A stretch of 64,000 nt of DNA from Bacillota bacterium (lineage in GTDB: Bacteria > Bacillota > Limnochordia > Darwinibacteriales > DTU012). The notes beneath the pieces were generated by a model, which saw only the letters and a program-made list of their open reading frames with translations, was not told the origin of the DNA and ran no database searches. Location of the stretch: assembly GCA_012837335.1 (NCBI GenBank), contig DURM01000009.1, positions 31,389 to 95,388 of the forward strand, written 5' to 3'. This document shows positions 45,198 to 54,288 of this stretch, one piece after another (the stretch's first letter is position 1; every line of letters begins with the position of its first letter). Made by a program: the position numbers and the translations under genes.

Positions 45198-46070
45198 TTG
45201 CGAACTGAGCAGGAAATGATGGAGCTGATTCTTAAATTTGCCGAAAAAGACGAGCGGATCCGGGTGGTAGGGATGGAAGGTTCGCGCACCAACGTTAAGG
45301 TCCCCAAGGATCAGTTTCAGGATTATGACATTACCTATGTCGTGACAGAAATGGATTCATTCACCAAGGGTGATGGCTGGCTTGATTATTTCGGCCAGCG
45401 GATGATTATGCAGAAACCGGAGGCGATGGAACTTTTTCCGCCCGAATTGGGCAATTGGTTTTCATACCTAATGCTTTTTGAGGATGGAAATCGCATTGAC
45501 TTAACTCTGGTACCCATCAATGAATTGGAGTTATATTTAACCAGCGATAAACTGCTTACGATCTTGCTGGATAAAGATGGACGTGTCCCAATTAAACCAG
45601 TTCCGACGGATGTTGACTATCACGTTAAAAAGCCATCAGCGCAGATGTTTGATGATTGCTGCAATGAGTTCTGGTGGGTATCAACCTATGTGGCGAAAGG
45701 CCTATGCCGCGGCGAAATCTTGTTTGCCATTGAGCACTTAAACAATTATGTGCGGCCCATGCTTTTGCAGATGCTTGCCTGGCAGGTTGGCATTAAAACC
45801 TATTTTTCGCTCAGTGTCGGCAAGGCATATAAGTATTTGGACCAATACCTGGGTAAAGATGATTGGAATCAGCTGTTGGCTACCTATCCTAATGGGACGC
45901 CAGATGCAGTGTGGGAGGCATTATTTACCTGCCACCGGCTGTTTCGTAAATCTGCTTCCGATACTGCTGATCGCTTGGGGTTTGCTTATCCGGATTATGA
46001 TCAAAATGTGTCTCGGTATATTATGCGCCTGCATCGCTGCTATTTTGAAAACATCAAGAATGAAAGCTGA
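45198..46070 (+). CDS. Aminoglycoside 6-adenylyltransferase family protein
   Basis: ~290 residues from TTG 45198 (AGGTGAT upstream). It matches ANT(6)/AadE: RTEQEMMELILKFAEKDERIR, nucleotidyltransferase GSRTN and YDITYVV, and later FWWVSTYVAKGLCRGE. Acidic catalytic residues are in place. Chromosomal homologues are common in Bacillota; whether it confers streptomycin resistance cannot be inferred. No mobile element is nearby. Confidence 0.85.
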   Translation: MRTEQEMMELILKFAEKDERIRVVGMEGSRTNVKVPKDQFQDYDITYVVTEMDSFTKGDGWLDYFGQRMIMQKPEAMELFPPELGNWFSYLMLFEDGNRIDLTLVPINELELYLTSDKLLTILLDKDGRVPIKPVPTDVDYHVKKPSAQMFDDCCNEFWWVSTYVAKGLCRGEILFAIEHLNNYVRPMLLQMLAWQVGIKTYFSLSVGKAYKYLDQYLGKDDWNQLLATYPNGTPDAVWEALFTCHRLFRKSASDTADRLGFAYPDYDQNVSRYIMRLHRCYFENIKNES

Positions 46071-46167
46071 CGAGTTTTTCTCAGCTTTTCCCCTCTTCAG
46101 ACAATAAAAGAAGGGGCAGAAGAAAAAACCCGGTAGTATTACAGTAATCAGATGGGTGGTGGACACT

Positions 46168-46878
46168 GTGAAAAACTGCCAAATGAAACCAGTAGACAGC
46201 GCGAGCGAGGCACAGTGGCTGCTCACTGCGATTGAGAAGCCTTGGAGTCGTTCTCCAGATGCGAACTATGCCGCAGCGGTTGTTCCTTGTGGATTTGTAA
46301 AATACCTGCGGTTGCTGCATCCCGCGTACTTAAGTGACAATCAGGAAATCTCTTGGTCAGAAGTGGCGAAACAAACAGGGCGTACACCACACAGTCAAAT
46401 GCAGTGGCACAGGATTATAAACTGTAGAGATTCGGGGCAGTCTTCACACGATTTGACAGCTCCACAGATAGGTTACCTTCCTGAAAGACAGGCCACGGTA
46501 CTGGTTGAAATCTTATCCAAACATACACGTACGCCGGAAGAGTGCTTTTTTGCAATTTGGGATGGATGGGGCTATTCACAGCTGGATAAATTCGAAAATC
46601 AAACAGCAAGTTTCCAGCTGTGGGAGCGCCGTTATTATTTGGCGACAGGCAGCATCAGTGCCTATCTGGCAGGTGTATCAGTTGGTATGCCGCCAAGTAT
46701 TTGGTGGCCTCGGGATCGCAGTTGGTGTGCTGCCACTGATATCGATTTGATGTGGACTTATGTTGGTGGAACAAAATCTTGCATTGATGCAGTAATTGTT
46801 GATGGCAGACTTGAGGTTTGGGAAGCAGTCCTTGATGACAGAATCGATATCCATGGCGATGACATTAACATAGATTGA
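46168..46878 (+). CDS. Conserved hypothetical protein
   Basis: ~236 residues. GTG 46168 is chosen because GGGTGGTG lies six bases upstream. The protein is rich in Trp, with motifs FVKYLRLLHPAYL, ISWSEVAKQTGR, FFAIWDGWGY and IWWPRDRSWCAATDIDLMWTYVGG, and resembles conserved hypothetical proteins common in Actinomycetota. No catalytic motif recognised. Function unknown; followed by a GNAT gene after 13 bases. Confidence 0.65.
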   Translation: MKNCQMKPVDSASEAQWLLTAIEKPWSRSPDANYAAAVVPCGFVKYLRLLHPAYLSDNQEISWSEVAKQTGRTPHSQMQWHRIINCRDSGQSSHDLTAPQIGYLPERQATVLVEILSKHTRTPEECFFAIWDGWGYSQLDKFENQTASFQLWERRYYLATGSISAYLAGVSVGMPPSIWWPRDRSWCAATDIDLMWTYVGGTKSCIDAVIVDGRLEVWEAVLDDRIDIHGDDINID

Positions 46879-46891
46879 GGGGTCAGTTCTG

Positions 46892-47455
46892 ATGAATGAA
46901 TTGGTGATTGTAAAACCTACCAAGGATGACTTCTCCTCAGCATGTACCGTCTTTGAACTGTCAATCCGCGATGCCTTTGAGCGGGATGGCTTGGGACATC
47001 TCAAAGAGGATATTAAAAACGAGATCGAGGAAAAGAAGAATCTGCTGACCTACTCGCTTGTGAATCCAGATTCTGATGTTCACTTTTTCGCTGCTAAACT
47101 GGGCGGTAATGTTATTGGCACCATCTCGTTTGGACCTTGCGGAGATGATATTAAAATAGTGACCAATAACGAGCTTGCTGATGTTGGAGAGCTGGGCAGC
47201 CTATATGTGCTGCCGCAATTTCAGCGAAGCGGTATAGGTTCAGCATTAATTACAGCCATGATAAACCATCTTAATAAACAGGGGATCGAGCAGTTTTGTT
47301 TAGACAGCGGTTATAAGCAGGCTCAGCAGATCTGGTTGAAAAAATTCGGAACACCCTATGCGATCGCACAAGATTACTGGGGCGAAGGGTATGATCACAT
47401 GGTTTGGCTGTGCAGTGTCAGAGATTTTCAAACAGCAGGGAAATTGGGATCTTAA
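46892..47455 (+). CDS. GNAT family N-acetyltransferase
   Basis: 187 residues from ATG 46892 (TGAGGGG upstream). GNAT strand and loop motifs GELGSLYVLPQFQRSGIGSALI and KKFGTPYAIAQDYW are clear. Near 13 bases after the hypothetical gene, probably one message. Acceptor unknown. Confidence 0.87.
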   Translation: MNELVIVKPTKDDFSSACTVFELSIRDAFERDGLGHLKEDIKNEIEEKKNLLTYSLVNPDSDVHFFAAKLGGNVIGTISFGPCGDDIKIVTNNELADVGELGSLYVLPQFQRSGIGSALITAMINHLNKQGIEQFCLDSGYKQAQQIWLKKFGTPYAIAQDYWGEGYDHMVWLCSVRDFQTAGKLGS

Positions 47456-47479
47456 TACTACCCTATAGAGGCTGATAGA

Positions 47480-47707
47480 ATGCCAGTTAACAGTGAAGAG
47501 CTTAGAAGTATTATTGTGCAATTTGCAGAGTCGGGTTGGGATTTGATTGATGAACCCGCAAGAGCGTGGCTTGATGGCAGAATGAGCAGTGCCGAATTAC
47601 TGCCCATAATTATGCAGGCGGATCTCGAGTGTGGAAGCTGCGGCTGTGAATTTGATCCGCTTTACAAAATAGCAATTACAGAGCTGCGGCAGATAATCAA
47701 AGCTTAG
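47480..47707 (+). CDS. Small acidic hypothetical protein
   Basis: 75 residues, ATG 47480. Contains CGSCGCEFD near residues 51-59, which might bind a metal, and a helical remainder. No family recognised. It is sandwiched between a GNAT and a DUF3795 gene in a co-directional run. Confidence 0.55.
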   Translation: MPVNSEELRSIIVQFAESGWDLIDEPARAWLDGRMSSAELLPIIMQADLECGSCGCEFDPLYKIAITELRQIIKA

Positions 47708-47725
47708 TTAAAGGGGATTAGGTAA

Positions 47726-48004
47726 ATGGAGCTCAGTACTTGTGGCTTGGACTGTCAGGAATGTCGCTTTTATCAAACGAGCTGTAATGGATGTCGAGCT
47801 GTAGAGGGCAGGCCATTTTGGACCGATACAGGGTGTGAGTTGTTTATCTGCTGCTCGGAAAAAGCATATTATTCATGTGGCGACTGCCCTGAATTACCTT
47901 GTAAACAATTTACCGATTTAAAAGATCCTAATATAAGTGATGAAGAGCATTTAAAGGAACTGGATAAAAGGGTTAAAAGGTTGAGAAGTAATTTATCTAA
48001 CTAG
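47726..48004 (+). CDS. DUF3795 Cys-rich protein
   Basis: 92 residues. The pattern CGLDCQECRFYQTSCNGCR, then CELFICC and SCGDCPELPC, is the DUF3795 signature with ten or more cysteines, likely a zinc- or iron-sulfur-binding protein of unknown role. GGGGATTAGG precedes ATG 47726. A strong terminator follows. Confidence 0.85.
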   Translation: MELSTCGLDCQECRFYQTSCNGCRAVEGRPFWTDTGCELFICCSEKAYYSCGDCPELPCKQFTDLKDPNISDEEHLKELDKRVKRLRSNLSN

Positions 48005-48024
48005 TTGCGAAGACTAGCTAAAAA

Positions 48025-48067
48025 CACCCTGCTTGGTTTTTAGAACAAGCAGGGTGCTTTTCTTTTC
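48025..48067. terminator. Terminator between convergent genes
   Basis: The perfect 11-bp stem CACCCTGCTTG (48025-48035 with 48046-48056) is followed by CTTTTCTTTT. AAAA before it gives a short T-run on the other strand. Confidence 0.8.
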
Positions 48068-48258
48068 TAGCGTGTATTTTTTTCTGAAATACTATCAGGT
48101 ATATAGCGACCAGTTTTTTTTCTCTGCCGGACGCACTCTGTCAGCAGATACTCAATTTGGCCATTGATTGAACGAAAATCCTCTTCAGCCCAGGCTGCAA
48201 TCTCCGCATACAACTTAGGTGACAGCCGCAGTGCAATTTGCTTCTTGCGTTCAGCCAT
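48067..48258 (-). CDS. Arc/ribbon-helix-helix small DNA-binding protein
   Basis: 63 residues. KQIALRLSPKLYAEIAAWAEEDFRSINGQIEYLL matches an Arc-like ribbon-helix-helix fold. It starts 2 bases after the SPFH gene's stop, and this pairing recurs in many bacteria, so it is probably co-translated. It could regulate the SPFH gene or be a structural partner; the basis of the link is unknown. Confidence 0.8.
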   Translation of the reverse strand: MAERKKQIALRLSPKLYAEIAAWAEEDFRSINGQIEYLLTECVRQRKKTGRYIPDSISEKNTR

Positions 48259-48260
48259 TG

Positions 48261-49271
48261 CTAATACAGGCTGCCGCTGTTGACCACGGGCTGAGCATCT
48301 TTATTGCCGCAGAGGATGACCAGCAGGTTGGATACCATGGCAGCTTTGCGCTCCTCATCAAGTTCGACTATTTTGTTTTCGTTAAGCTGATCTAAAGCCA
48401 TCTCTACCATGCTTACAGCGCCTTCCACGATCATCTTTCTGGCATCAATGATAGCTCTTGCCTGCTGTCTCTGCAGCATAACTGCGGCGATCTCGGGAGC
48501 GTAGGCAAGGTAGGTTATACGGGTATCTAAAATTTCGATCCCCGCGTTTTCCACTTTTTTCTGCAGTAGATTACGGATCCGCTCAGCCACAATTGTGCTT
48601 GATCCCCGCAAACTGCCTTCATCCGGTTCACCATCGCCGGTGGTGTCAATTCCTTCAGCCACATCATAGGGATAGATGCGGACAATATCCCTAACTGCGC
48701 TGTCACATTGAAGCGAGAGGTACTCTTTGTAGTTATCCACATTGAACACCGCTTTAGCAGTATCAACTACCTGCCACATTACAGCAACGCCGATTTCAAC
48801 GGGATTTCCTAAGACATCATTTACTTTTTGTTTGGAATTGTTTAAGGTCATGATTTTCAGCGAAATTTTCTTGTTAAGACCATCAGTAGAGATTTGGTTT
48901 CCTGCAGGAACAATGGACTTAGTTTCTACATCACCACTTTGGCCGAGCCGAGTTTTAGCGGCTGGATTAACCGCTGTTGAGAATGGGTGAACCCAATAAA
49001 AACCGGGTTCTTTAAGGGTACCGATATATTCTCCGAACAAAGTAAGGACTAATGCTTCTTGGGGCTTTATTATCTTCAGCCCGATAAAAGGTACAATCCC
49101 GAAAATCACCCAGAGAATACCCGCCGCTAACAGAACACCGCCAAAGGCGTTTGCCCCTCGGTCAATTAATACTCCACCGATTACAATCAAAGCGATTGCT
49201 GCCAAGTAGAGGAGAATGAAAAGAATCAGCATCGGCAGTCCTGGTCTGGCTTTTAAGATTTTCTCTTCCAT
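48261..49271 (-). CDS. SPFH (band 7/stomatin-like) membrane protein
   Basis: 336 residues from ATG 49271 (AAGGAGG upstream). Two N-terminal hydrophobic segments (residues ~12-35 and ~42-66) are followed by an SPFH domain: KIIKPQEALVLTLFGEYIGTL, VEIGVAVMWQVVDTAKAVFNV, and a coiled-coil end with RQQARAIIDARKMIVEGA. It should organise membrane microdomains or control proteases. Operon with the Arc-like gene. Confidence 0.88.
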   Translation of the reverse strand: MEEKILKARPGLPMLILFILLYLAAIALIVIGGVLIDRGANAFGGVLLAAGILWVIFGIVPFIGLKIIKPQEALVLTLFGEYIGTLKEPGFYWVHPFSTAVNPAAKTRLGQSGDVETKSIVPAGNQISTDGLNKKISLKIMTLNNSKQKVNDVLGNPVEIGVAVMWQVVDTAKAVFNVDNYKEYLSLQCDSAVRDIVRIYPYDVAEGIDTTGDGEPDEGSLRGSSTIVAERIRNLLQKKVENAGIEILDTRITYLAYAPEIAAVMLQRQQARAIIDARKMIVEGAVSMVEMALDQLNENKIVELDEERKAAMVSNLLVILCGNKDAQPVVNSGSLY

Positions 49272-49353
49272 TGCCTTCCTCCTTTGTATTAAAATGCTAC
49301 TTGAATGATATCATAATAATATCAATGGTGTAAATAGGTATTATAACATGGAG

Positions 49354-51234
49354 TTAGACTAATCCCAGCAGTCTTGCTCCCTGCGCCGTGATAAAGCAGA
49401 GAACAATACCGGTAAGCGTCGGTACCAGGAAAGAGATCCAGGTCCATTTCAAGCTTTGGGTCTCTTTTCGTATGGTCCAAAGAGTGGTGCCGCAGGGCCA
49501 GTGGTTTAAGGAGAAAAGCATTGAGCACACAGCAGTCACCCAAGTCCATCCATTGTCCAGCAATAGCTGTTTCAGTTCAGTGAGAGTGTCCAGTTCCAGC
49601 ATCGATCCTTCCGCCATATAGCTCATAATTAAGATTGGAATCACGATTTCATTGGCAGGCAGACCAAGAATAAACGCCATGAGGATGTATCCATCCAGCC
49701 CGATCAGGCGCGCAAAGGGGTCAAAGAATGCGGCGCAGTGAGTTAAGAGGCTCTGCCCGCCGAGAGAAACATTGGCCATGATCCAGATAATCAATCCTGC
49801 CGGTGCAGCAATGGCGGCTGCTCGCCCCAGCACAAACAGAGTGCGATCAAGCAGCGAACGGACTATTACTTTACCGATCTGCGGCTTGCGGTACGGAGGC
49901 AGCTCCAGGATAAACGAGGAAGGAATTCCTTTAAGAATAGTTTTCGACAGAATTTTCGATACAACCAGTGTGATACCAACTCCCAAGAGAATTGCAGCCA
50001 AAACGGTCAAAGCCGCTGTGAAGGTGCCTAATACGCCAACAGACGATACAAGAAATATGGAGGCTAGGGCAATGAGTGTAGGAAAGCGGCCGTTGCAGGG
50101 GACAAAATTGTTGGTGATTACAGCGATTAGGCGTTCCCGCGGCGAATCAATGATGCGGCATGCTGTTACTCCCGCCGCATTGCAGCCAAAACCCATGCAC
50201 ATTGTCAAGGCCTGTTTGCCGTGGGCAGAGGCCTTTTTGAAGTAGTAATCTAGGTTAAAGGCTGCCCGCGGCAAATAGCCCAAATCCTCTAACAGCGTGA
50301 ACAGGGGAAAGAAGATGGCCATAGGAGGGAGCATTACTGATACTACCCACGCAAGTGTCCGGTAGACACCGAGGACAAGCATATCGTGGAACCATGTGGG
50401 AACTCCGATTTGATCGAACAATCCTGATAACCAGCCTTCAATCCAAAAGAGCCCATTAGACAAAAGCTGCGAAGGATAATTGGCTCCGGCAATAGTGATC
50501 CAGAAGATCATACCTAACAGGGCGAGCATGATCGGGATTCCACTCCGGCGTGAAGTGAGGATTCGATCTAATCTGCGGTCAAGCTGATGTGGTTCAGTGG
50601 TTTCTGCAGTTATCACTTTAGCTGCGATTTCATCAGCTACTTTCACTGTGCTGACAGCAATTGCTTCATGGTGTGTGACCAGTTTTTCGGTGATGACCTC
50701 AGATTTTAGTTCGGGAATCAGGATCGGTCTTGGAATGATCTCGCCGCTTGCAACTTTGTCAACAGTGGCCTTTAATTCATCCAGACCGACTTTGCTGCGG
50801 GCGGCTGTTCCTACAACAGGTACACCCAACAGCTGTTCCAGCTTGTTTAAATCTACTTTAATCCTTTTCTTCTTCGCTTCATCCATTAGATTGACACAGA
50901 CAACTACCTTCGGGGTGACCGCCATGATCTGAAGCACCAGGTTTAGATTCCGCTCTAAGCAGGTGGCATCCACAACAACCACGACTGCATCAGGCTTTTC
51001 GTTGTAGAGAAAATCTCTGGCAATTTCTTCTTCGGTTGAATTAGCAAGCAGAGAATAGGTGCCCGGAAGATCTACCAATACAAATGTCCTGCCGTTGTGC
51101 ATGTATCTTCCTCTGGCATTCTCCACTGTTTTTCCCGGCCAGTTACCAGTGTGTTGGTTTAAACCAGTCAGACTGTTGAAAATGGTGCTTTTTCCTGTAT
51201 TGGGATTGCCAGCCAAGGCGATGATTTTGCTCAT
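49354..51234 (-). CDS. feoB: Ferrous iron transport protein B
   Basis: 626 residues from ATG 51234 (GAGGTGAAAGC upstream). N-terminal G domain with GNPNTGKST (residues 9-17), VDLPGTYSL and NLMDEAKK; then two Gate domains with about 8-10 helices (GCNAAGVTACRIIDSPRERL, EIVIPILIMSY). FeoB imports Fe(II) under anaerobic conditions. It lies 13 bases after feoA. Slightly short compared with the ~770-residue E. coli protein, as in many Bacillota. Confidence 0.96.
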   Translation of the reverse strand: MSKIIALAGNPNTGKSTIFNSLTGLNQHTGNWPGKTVENARGRYMHNGRTFVLVDLPGTYSLLANSTEEEIARDFLYNEKPDAVVVVVDATCLERNLNLVLQIMAVTPKVVVCVNLMDEAKKKRIKVDLNKLEQLLGVPVVGTAARSKVGLDELKATVDKVASGEIIPRPILIPELKSEVITEKLVTHHEAIAVSTVKVADEIAAKVITAETTEPHQLDRRLDRILTSRRSGIPIMLALLGMIFWITIAGANYPSQLLSNGLFWIEGWLSGLFDQIGVPTWFHDMLVLGVYRTLAWVVSVMLPPMAIFFPLFTLLEDLGYLPRAAFNLDYYFKKASAHGKQALTMCMGFGCNAAGVTACRIIDSPRERLIAVITNNFVPCNGRFPTLIALASIFLVSSVGVLGTFTAALTVLAAILLGVGITLVVSKILSKTILKGIPSSFILELPPYRKPQIGKVIVRSLLDRTLFVLGRAAAIAAPAGLIIWIMANVSLGGQSLLTHCAAFFDPFARLIGLDGYILMAFILGLPANEIVIPILIMSYMAEGSMLELDTLTELKQLLLDNGWTWVTAVCSMLFSLNHWPCGTTLWTIRKETQSLKWTWISFLVPTLTGIVLCFITAQGARLLGLV

Positions 51235-51247
51235 TGCTTTCACCTCT

Positions 51248-51490
51248 TTAGTTAATAGGATCGATAATGATGTGGGCTGCATCTTCGGAGCGCAGTGCAA
51301 TCACTGTGCCCCGGATTTGATAAGCAGTAGGATCCCCTGCCGGGCTTCTCTGCAGCGCTTTTACGGTTGTATTGCTGATTAATCCTAAATCGAGCAGGCG
51401 GCTGCGAATTGTGCTGTTCGCAGTAATGTATCTTACTTTTCCTACCTGGTTGATTGGAAGCAGATTGAGAGACAGCTCATTATTACTCAT
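51248..51490 (-). CDS. feoA: Ferrous iron transport protein A
   Basis: 80 residues with the SH3-like FeoA fold: SRLLDLGLISNTTVKALQRSPAGDPTAYQ. FeoA supports FeoB and lies directly upstream of feoB. The start region is divergent from a DtxR-type regulator gene, suggesting iron- or manganese-dependent control of both. Confidence 0.93.
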   Translation of the reverse strand: MSNNELSLNLLPINQVGKVRYITANSTIRSRLLDLGLISNTTVKALQRSPAGDPTAYQIRGTVIALRSEDAAHIIIDPIN

Positions 51491-51598
51491 GGATCAACGC
51501 CCCTTGCCATAAGTTAGTGGTGGGAAACTTTTTATCAATCTAGCGTATGAAGGAGTCATGTTTCTTGTTACACAAAAAATCAGGGGAGCTGAAGAGAC

Positions 51599-52081
51599 AT
51601 GAGTGCAGAGCAGAATTTTCACACGGTGCGGGGCTATCAGCTGTTAAATGCTGAGGATCGAGTGCTGACTCCAAGCATGGAGGATTATTTGGAAATGATT
51701 TATCGCATCTGCGCCGAAGCAGGATTTGCGCGGGTCAATCAACTTGCCGATCGCCTCAATGTGCGCCCATCATCGGCGACAAAGGTTGTTCAAAAACTAA
51801 GTGAGCTGGGATTAGTAACCTATGAAAAATATGGAACGATTGGCCTGTCGAAGCAGGGAAAGGAGTTGGGGAAGTTTTTACTGCAGAGACATGAGATTAT
51901 CCAGGAGTTTCTGCACAACTTGGGCATCGAAGAAATGCTGTTAAAGGATACCGAGTTAATTGAGCATGATGTCAGCCGGTCTACATTGGAGTTTATTAAG
52001 ATATTCAACGAGTTTTTCGCCGAGCACCCACAGATCAAAACTAGATATGATCAGTACCGCATGCAGAGACGAAAAAAATAA
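51599..52081 (+). CDS. DtxR/MntR-family metal-dependent regulator
   Basis: 160 residues. N-terminal winged helix: MEDYLEMIYRICAEAGFARVNQLADRLNVRPSSATKVVQKL, then metal-binding and dimer helices (LLQRHEIIQEFLHNLG, EHDVSRSTLEFI). It lacks the C-terminal SH3 domain of long DtxR, so it is the MntR-like short form. Divergent from feoAB, so probably its regulator. GGGGAGC precedes ATG 51599. No clear palindrome was found in the 108-base gap. Confidence 0.88.
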   Translation: MSAEQNFHTVRGYQLLNAEDRVLTPSMEDYLEMIYRICAEAGFARVNQLADRLNVRPSSATKVVQKLSELGLVTYEKYGTIGLSKQGKELGKFLLQRHEIIQEFLHNLGIEEMLLKDTELIEHDVSRSTLEFIKIFNEFFAEHPQIKTRYDQYRMQRRKK

Positions 52082-52116
52082 ACCTGACCTAACCTAGGCG
52101 CAGGTTAAGTCAGGTT
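52081..52116. terminator. Hairpin between convergent genes
   Basis: A 15-bp stem with one mismatch (52081-52095 with 52102-52116, arm AACCTGACCTAACCT) around a 6-base loop. No T-run; probable mutual terminator. Confidence 0.5.
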
Positions 52117-52135
52117 CAATCGCGTTTGGTTCCGG

Positions 52136-53193
52136 TTAGTTGCCGATCATTGACGAAAGCAGGTAGTGATAGACTAATTTTGCTGTGTTGACCAGGGCTT
52201 CCACATGGGTTCGTTCAAAGGCATGAGATGCATCAATTCCAGGGTCGATCAGTCCGTGGACAATGTCGTGTCCGGCTCGCAGTGCAGCGCTGGCGTCAGA
52301 ACCATAATAAGGATAGATATCGACTTTATAATTCAGTTTGTGCTGTTCTGCTAACTTAACTAAACGCTGCCGTAGATGGTAGTTGTATGGACCTGATGAG
52401 TCCATAGCGCAGATGGAAACGGAAAACTCATCCGCAGTCAGGCCATCCCCAATAGCACCCATATCAACCGCCAGATACTCAACCACTTCATCCGGTATAT
52501 TGGAGTTACCGCCGTAGCCCACTTCTTCATGGTTAGAAAATAAAATATGGGTGGTATAAGGGAGTTGGATTCTGTTGTCATGAACAGCTTGAATCAGATA
52601 TAACAAGATTCCAACGGGCTGGCTTTATCATCTAAATGGCGTGATTTAATAAAGCCGCTTTCAGTGATTTCAGCGCGGGGATCGAAAGCCACAAAGTCGC
52701 CAACGCTGATGCCAAGCTTTTTGACATCTTCCGCAGATTTTACCTTCTCATCAATTCGCACTTCCATGTTATCACTATTGCGTTCGGCCGTACCTGCGTC
52801 TTTGTATACATGCACTGAGGTTTGGTGCATTAAGATTGTACCGCTGAATGTTTTTCCGCTGGCAGAAAAGATGCGGCAGTATTCACCTTCAATGTGGTTC
52901 CAGCGGCTGCCGCCAACCAGAGCCAGTTTCAGTCTGCCATTTGCTTTAATCTCCTTAACCATCGCACCCAGAGCATCGACATGGGCGGTGATCATGCGGT
53001 GCGCATCCCCGTTTTTACCGGGTAGGGTTGTAATCAAGCCGCCTTTGTTGTTGCGCTTGGCAGGCAGGTCTAGTTTAACCAGAAATTCTTCGAGCTGTTT
53101 GAGAATCTGGTCAGTAAAGCCTGTGGGGCTGGGTATGTTTACCAAATCATAGATAATCTTCATCATTTTATGGCCATCAAAGTTGATTTCCAT
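52136..53193 (-). pseudogene. M42-family aminopeptidase broken by a frameshift
   Basis: The two reading frames together encode a normal M42 peptidase: MEINFDGHKMMKIIYDLVNIPSPTG at the start (ATG 53193), TAHVDALGAM and RHLDDKAS in the first frame, then LYLIQAVHDN, FSNHEEVGYGGNS and DASHAFERTH in the second. The metal ligands (His, Asp, Glu-Glu) are all present once the frames are joined. The shift is at about 52616-52621 (CCAACGGGCT on the + strand): restoring it needs a net -2 or +1 change at AGCCCGTTGG. It is either a recent pseudogene or an assembly error. Lengths add to a typical ~350 residues. Confidence 0.85.
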
Positions 53194-53329
53194 GCCGCCA
53201 CTTCCTTTGCGAGTATTATTCATATTCCAGTCTTGGTGATAATTCTTTGGTTTATGAACTAAAAATTCCTGCTCATGGCAGGATAATAACCAGATTTTCC
53301 TAAAGAATAATGCAGAGGAGGGGTAAGAG

Positions 53330-54280
53330 ATGAGCCGGAAACTGCATCTGCAGGAAATTCCACTGCACGATCCATTTGTTTTTGCCTGCGAAAAAACACA
53401 AACTTATTACTTATACAACAGCGCCCGAATAATGGCGGAAGATAAATTGGACAGGTTTGGAATCAAGGTATACACCAGCACTGATTTGATTAATTGGGAA
53501 CCGCCGCGGATTGTGTTTGAAATCCCAGATGGAATTTGGGCAAATCCCAAACATGGAGCTTGGGCACCGGAAGTTCATTTGTATCAGGGTAGATATTACT
53601 TGTTTGTTACGCTGCACAATCGCGACCGGATTATGAAACAGCCGCCTCAAAGCCGAGAACTAAACCATTGGCGGGGTACGGTGATAGCAGTCAGCGATTC
53701 GCTGTTTGGTCCTTTTAAGCTCTTAAAAACTGATGAGCCTTATCCGCATGGGGAGTTTATGACACTGGACGGAACTTTATTTGTTGATGAGTTTGACCAG
53801 CCCTGGATGGTGTACTGCCATGAGTGGGTGCAGATTTTAGACGGTACGGTGGAGGCTGTAAAGCTGCAGCCGGATTTGGCAGGTACCATTGCGGAACCGA
53901 TCCATCTGTTCAAAGGCTCGGATGCTCCGTGGATCAATGCTGAGCGGGTTCCGGAGGCAAGGGAGTATATCTATGTTACTGACGGACCACAGCTTTACCG
54001 TACCTATCGAGATGAACTTTTGATGTTATGGTCAAGCTATAATCGGGATGGTTATGTCCAGACTCTTGCCCGTTCTGAAACCGGAAAGCTTGAGGGACCG
54101 TGGGTACAGCTGGAACCCCTGGTATATGAGGACAGTGGACACGGTATGCTGTTTCAAACATTTAAGGGAGAGCTGATGTTGATTCTCCATTCTCCGTTTG
54201 AAATGCCCCGTTCTAGAGCTCATATTTATCGGATGGAGGATACTGGTACCAATCTCAACGTAATTGAAAGGATAATATAA
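53330..54280 (+). CDS. GH43 family glycosidase with Asp in place of the acid Glu
   Basis: 316 residues, no signal peptide. Propeller motifs HDPFVFACE (Asp base), MTLDGTLFVDEFD (Asp) and YVTDGPQLYR, where most GH43 enzymes have E-G-P. The AWAPEVHLYQGRYYLFVTLHN blade is well conserved. It may represent a GH43 subfamily in which D-G-P is normal. Followed by a PHP gene after eight bases; one operon. Confidence 0.75.
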   Translation: MSRKLHLQEIPLHDPFVFACEKTQTYYLYNSARIMAEDKLDRFGIKVYTSTDLINWEPPRIVFEIPDGIWANPKHGAWAPEVHLYQGRYYLFVTLHNRDRIMKQPPQSRELNHWRGTVIAVSDSLFGPFKLLKTDEPYPHGEFMTLDGTLFVDEFDQPWMVYCHEWVQILDGTVEAVKLQPDLAGTIAEPIHLFKGSDAPWINAERVPEAREYIYVTDGPQLYRTYRDELLMLWSSYNRDGYVQTLARSETGKLEGPWVQLEPLVYEDSGHGMLFQTFKGELMLILHSPFEMPRSRAHIYRMEDTGTNLNVIERII

Positions 54281-54288
54281 TAAGGCCA

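Noticed and set aside
45198..46070. Acquired antibiotic-resistance gene
   Set aside because: It is an ANT(6)-family homologue, but there are no mobile elements and its base use is like its neighbours; chromosomal homologues are common.
46063..46090. Terminator after the adenylyltransferase gene
   Set aside because: A short AAAGCTGA/TCAGCTTT stem exists, but there are only four T before CCCC, so it is too weak to list.
52580..52640. Programmed ribosomal frameshift in the M42 gene
   Set aside because: No slippery heptamer or downstream stem-loop was seen; mutation or sequencing error is simpler.
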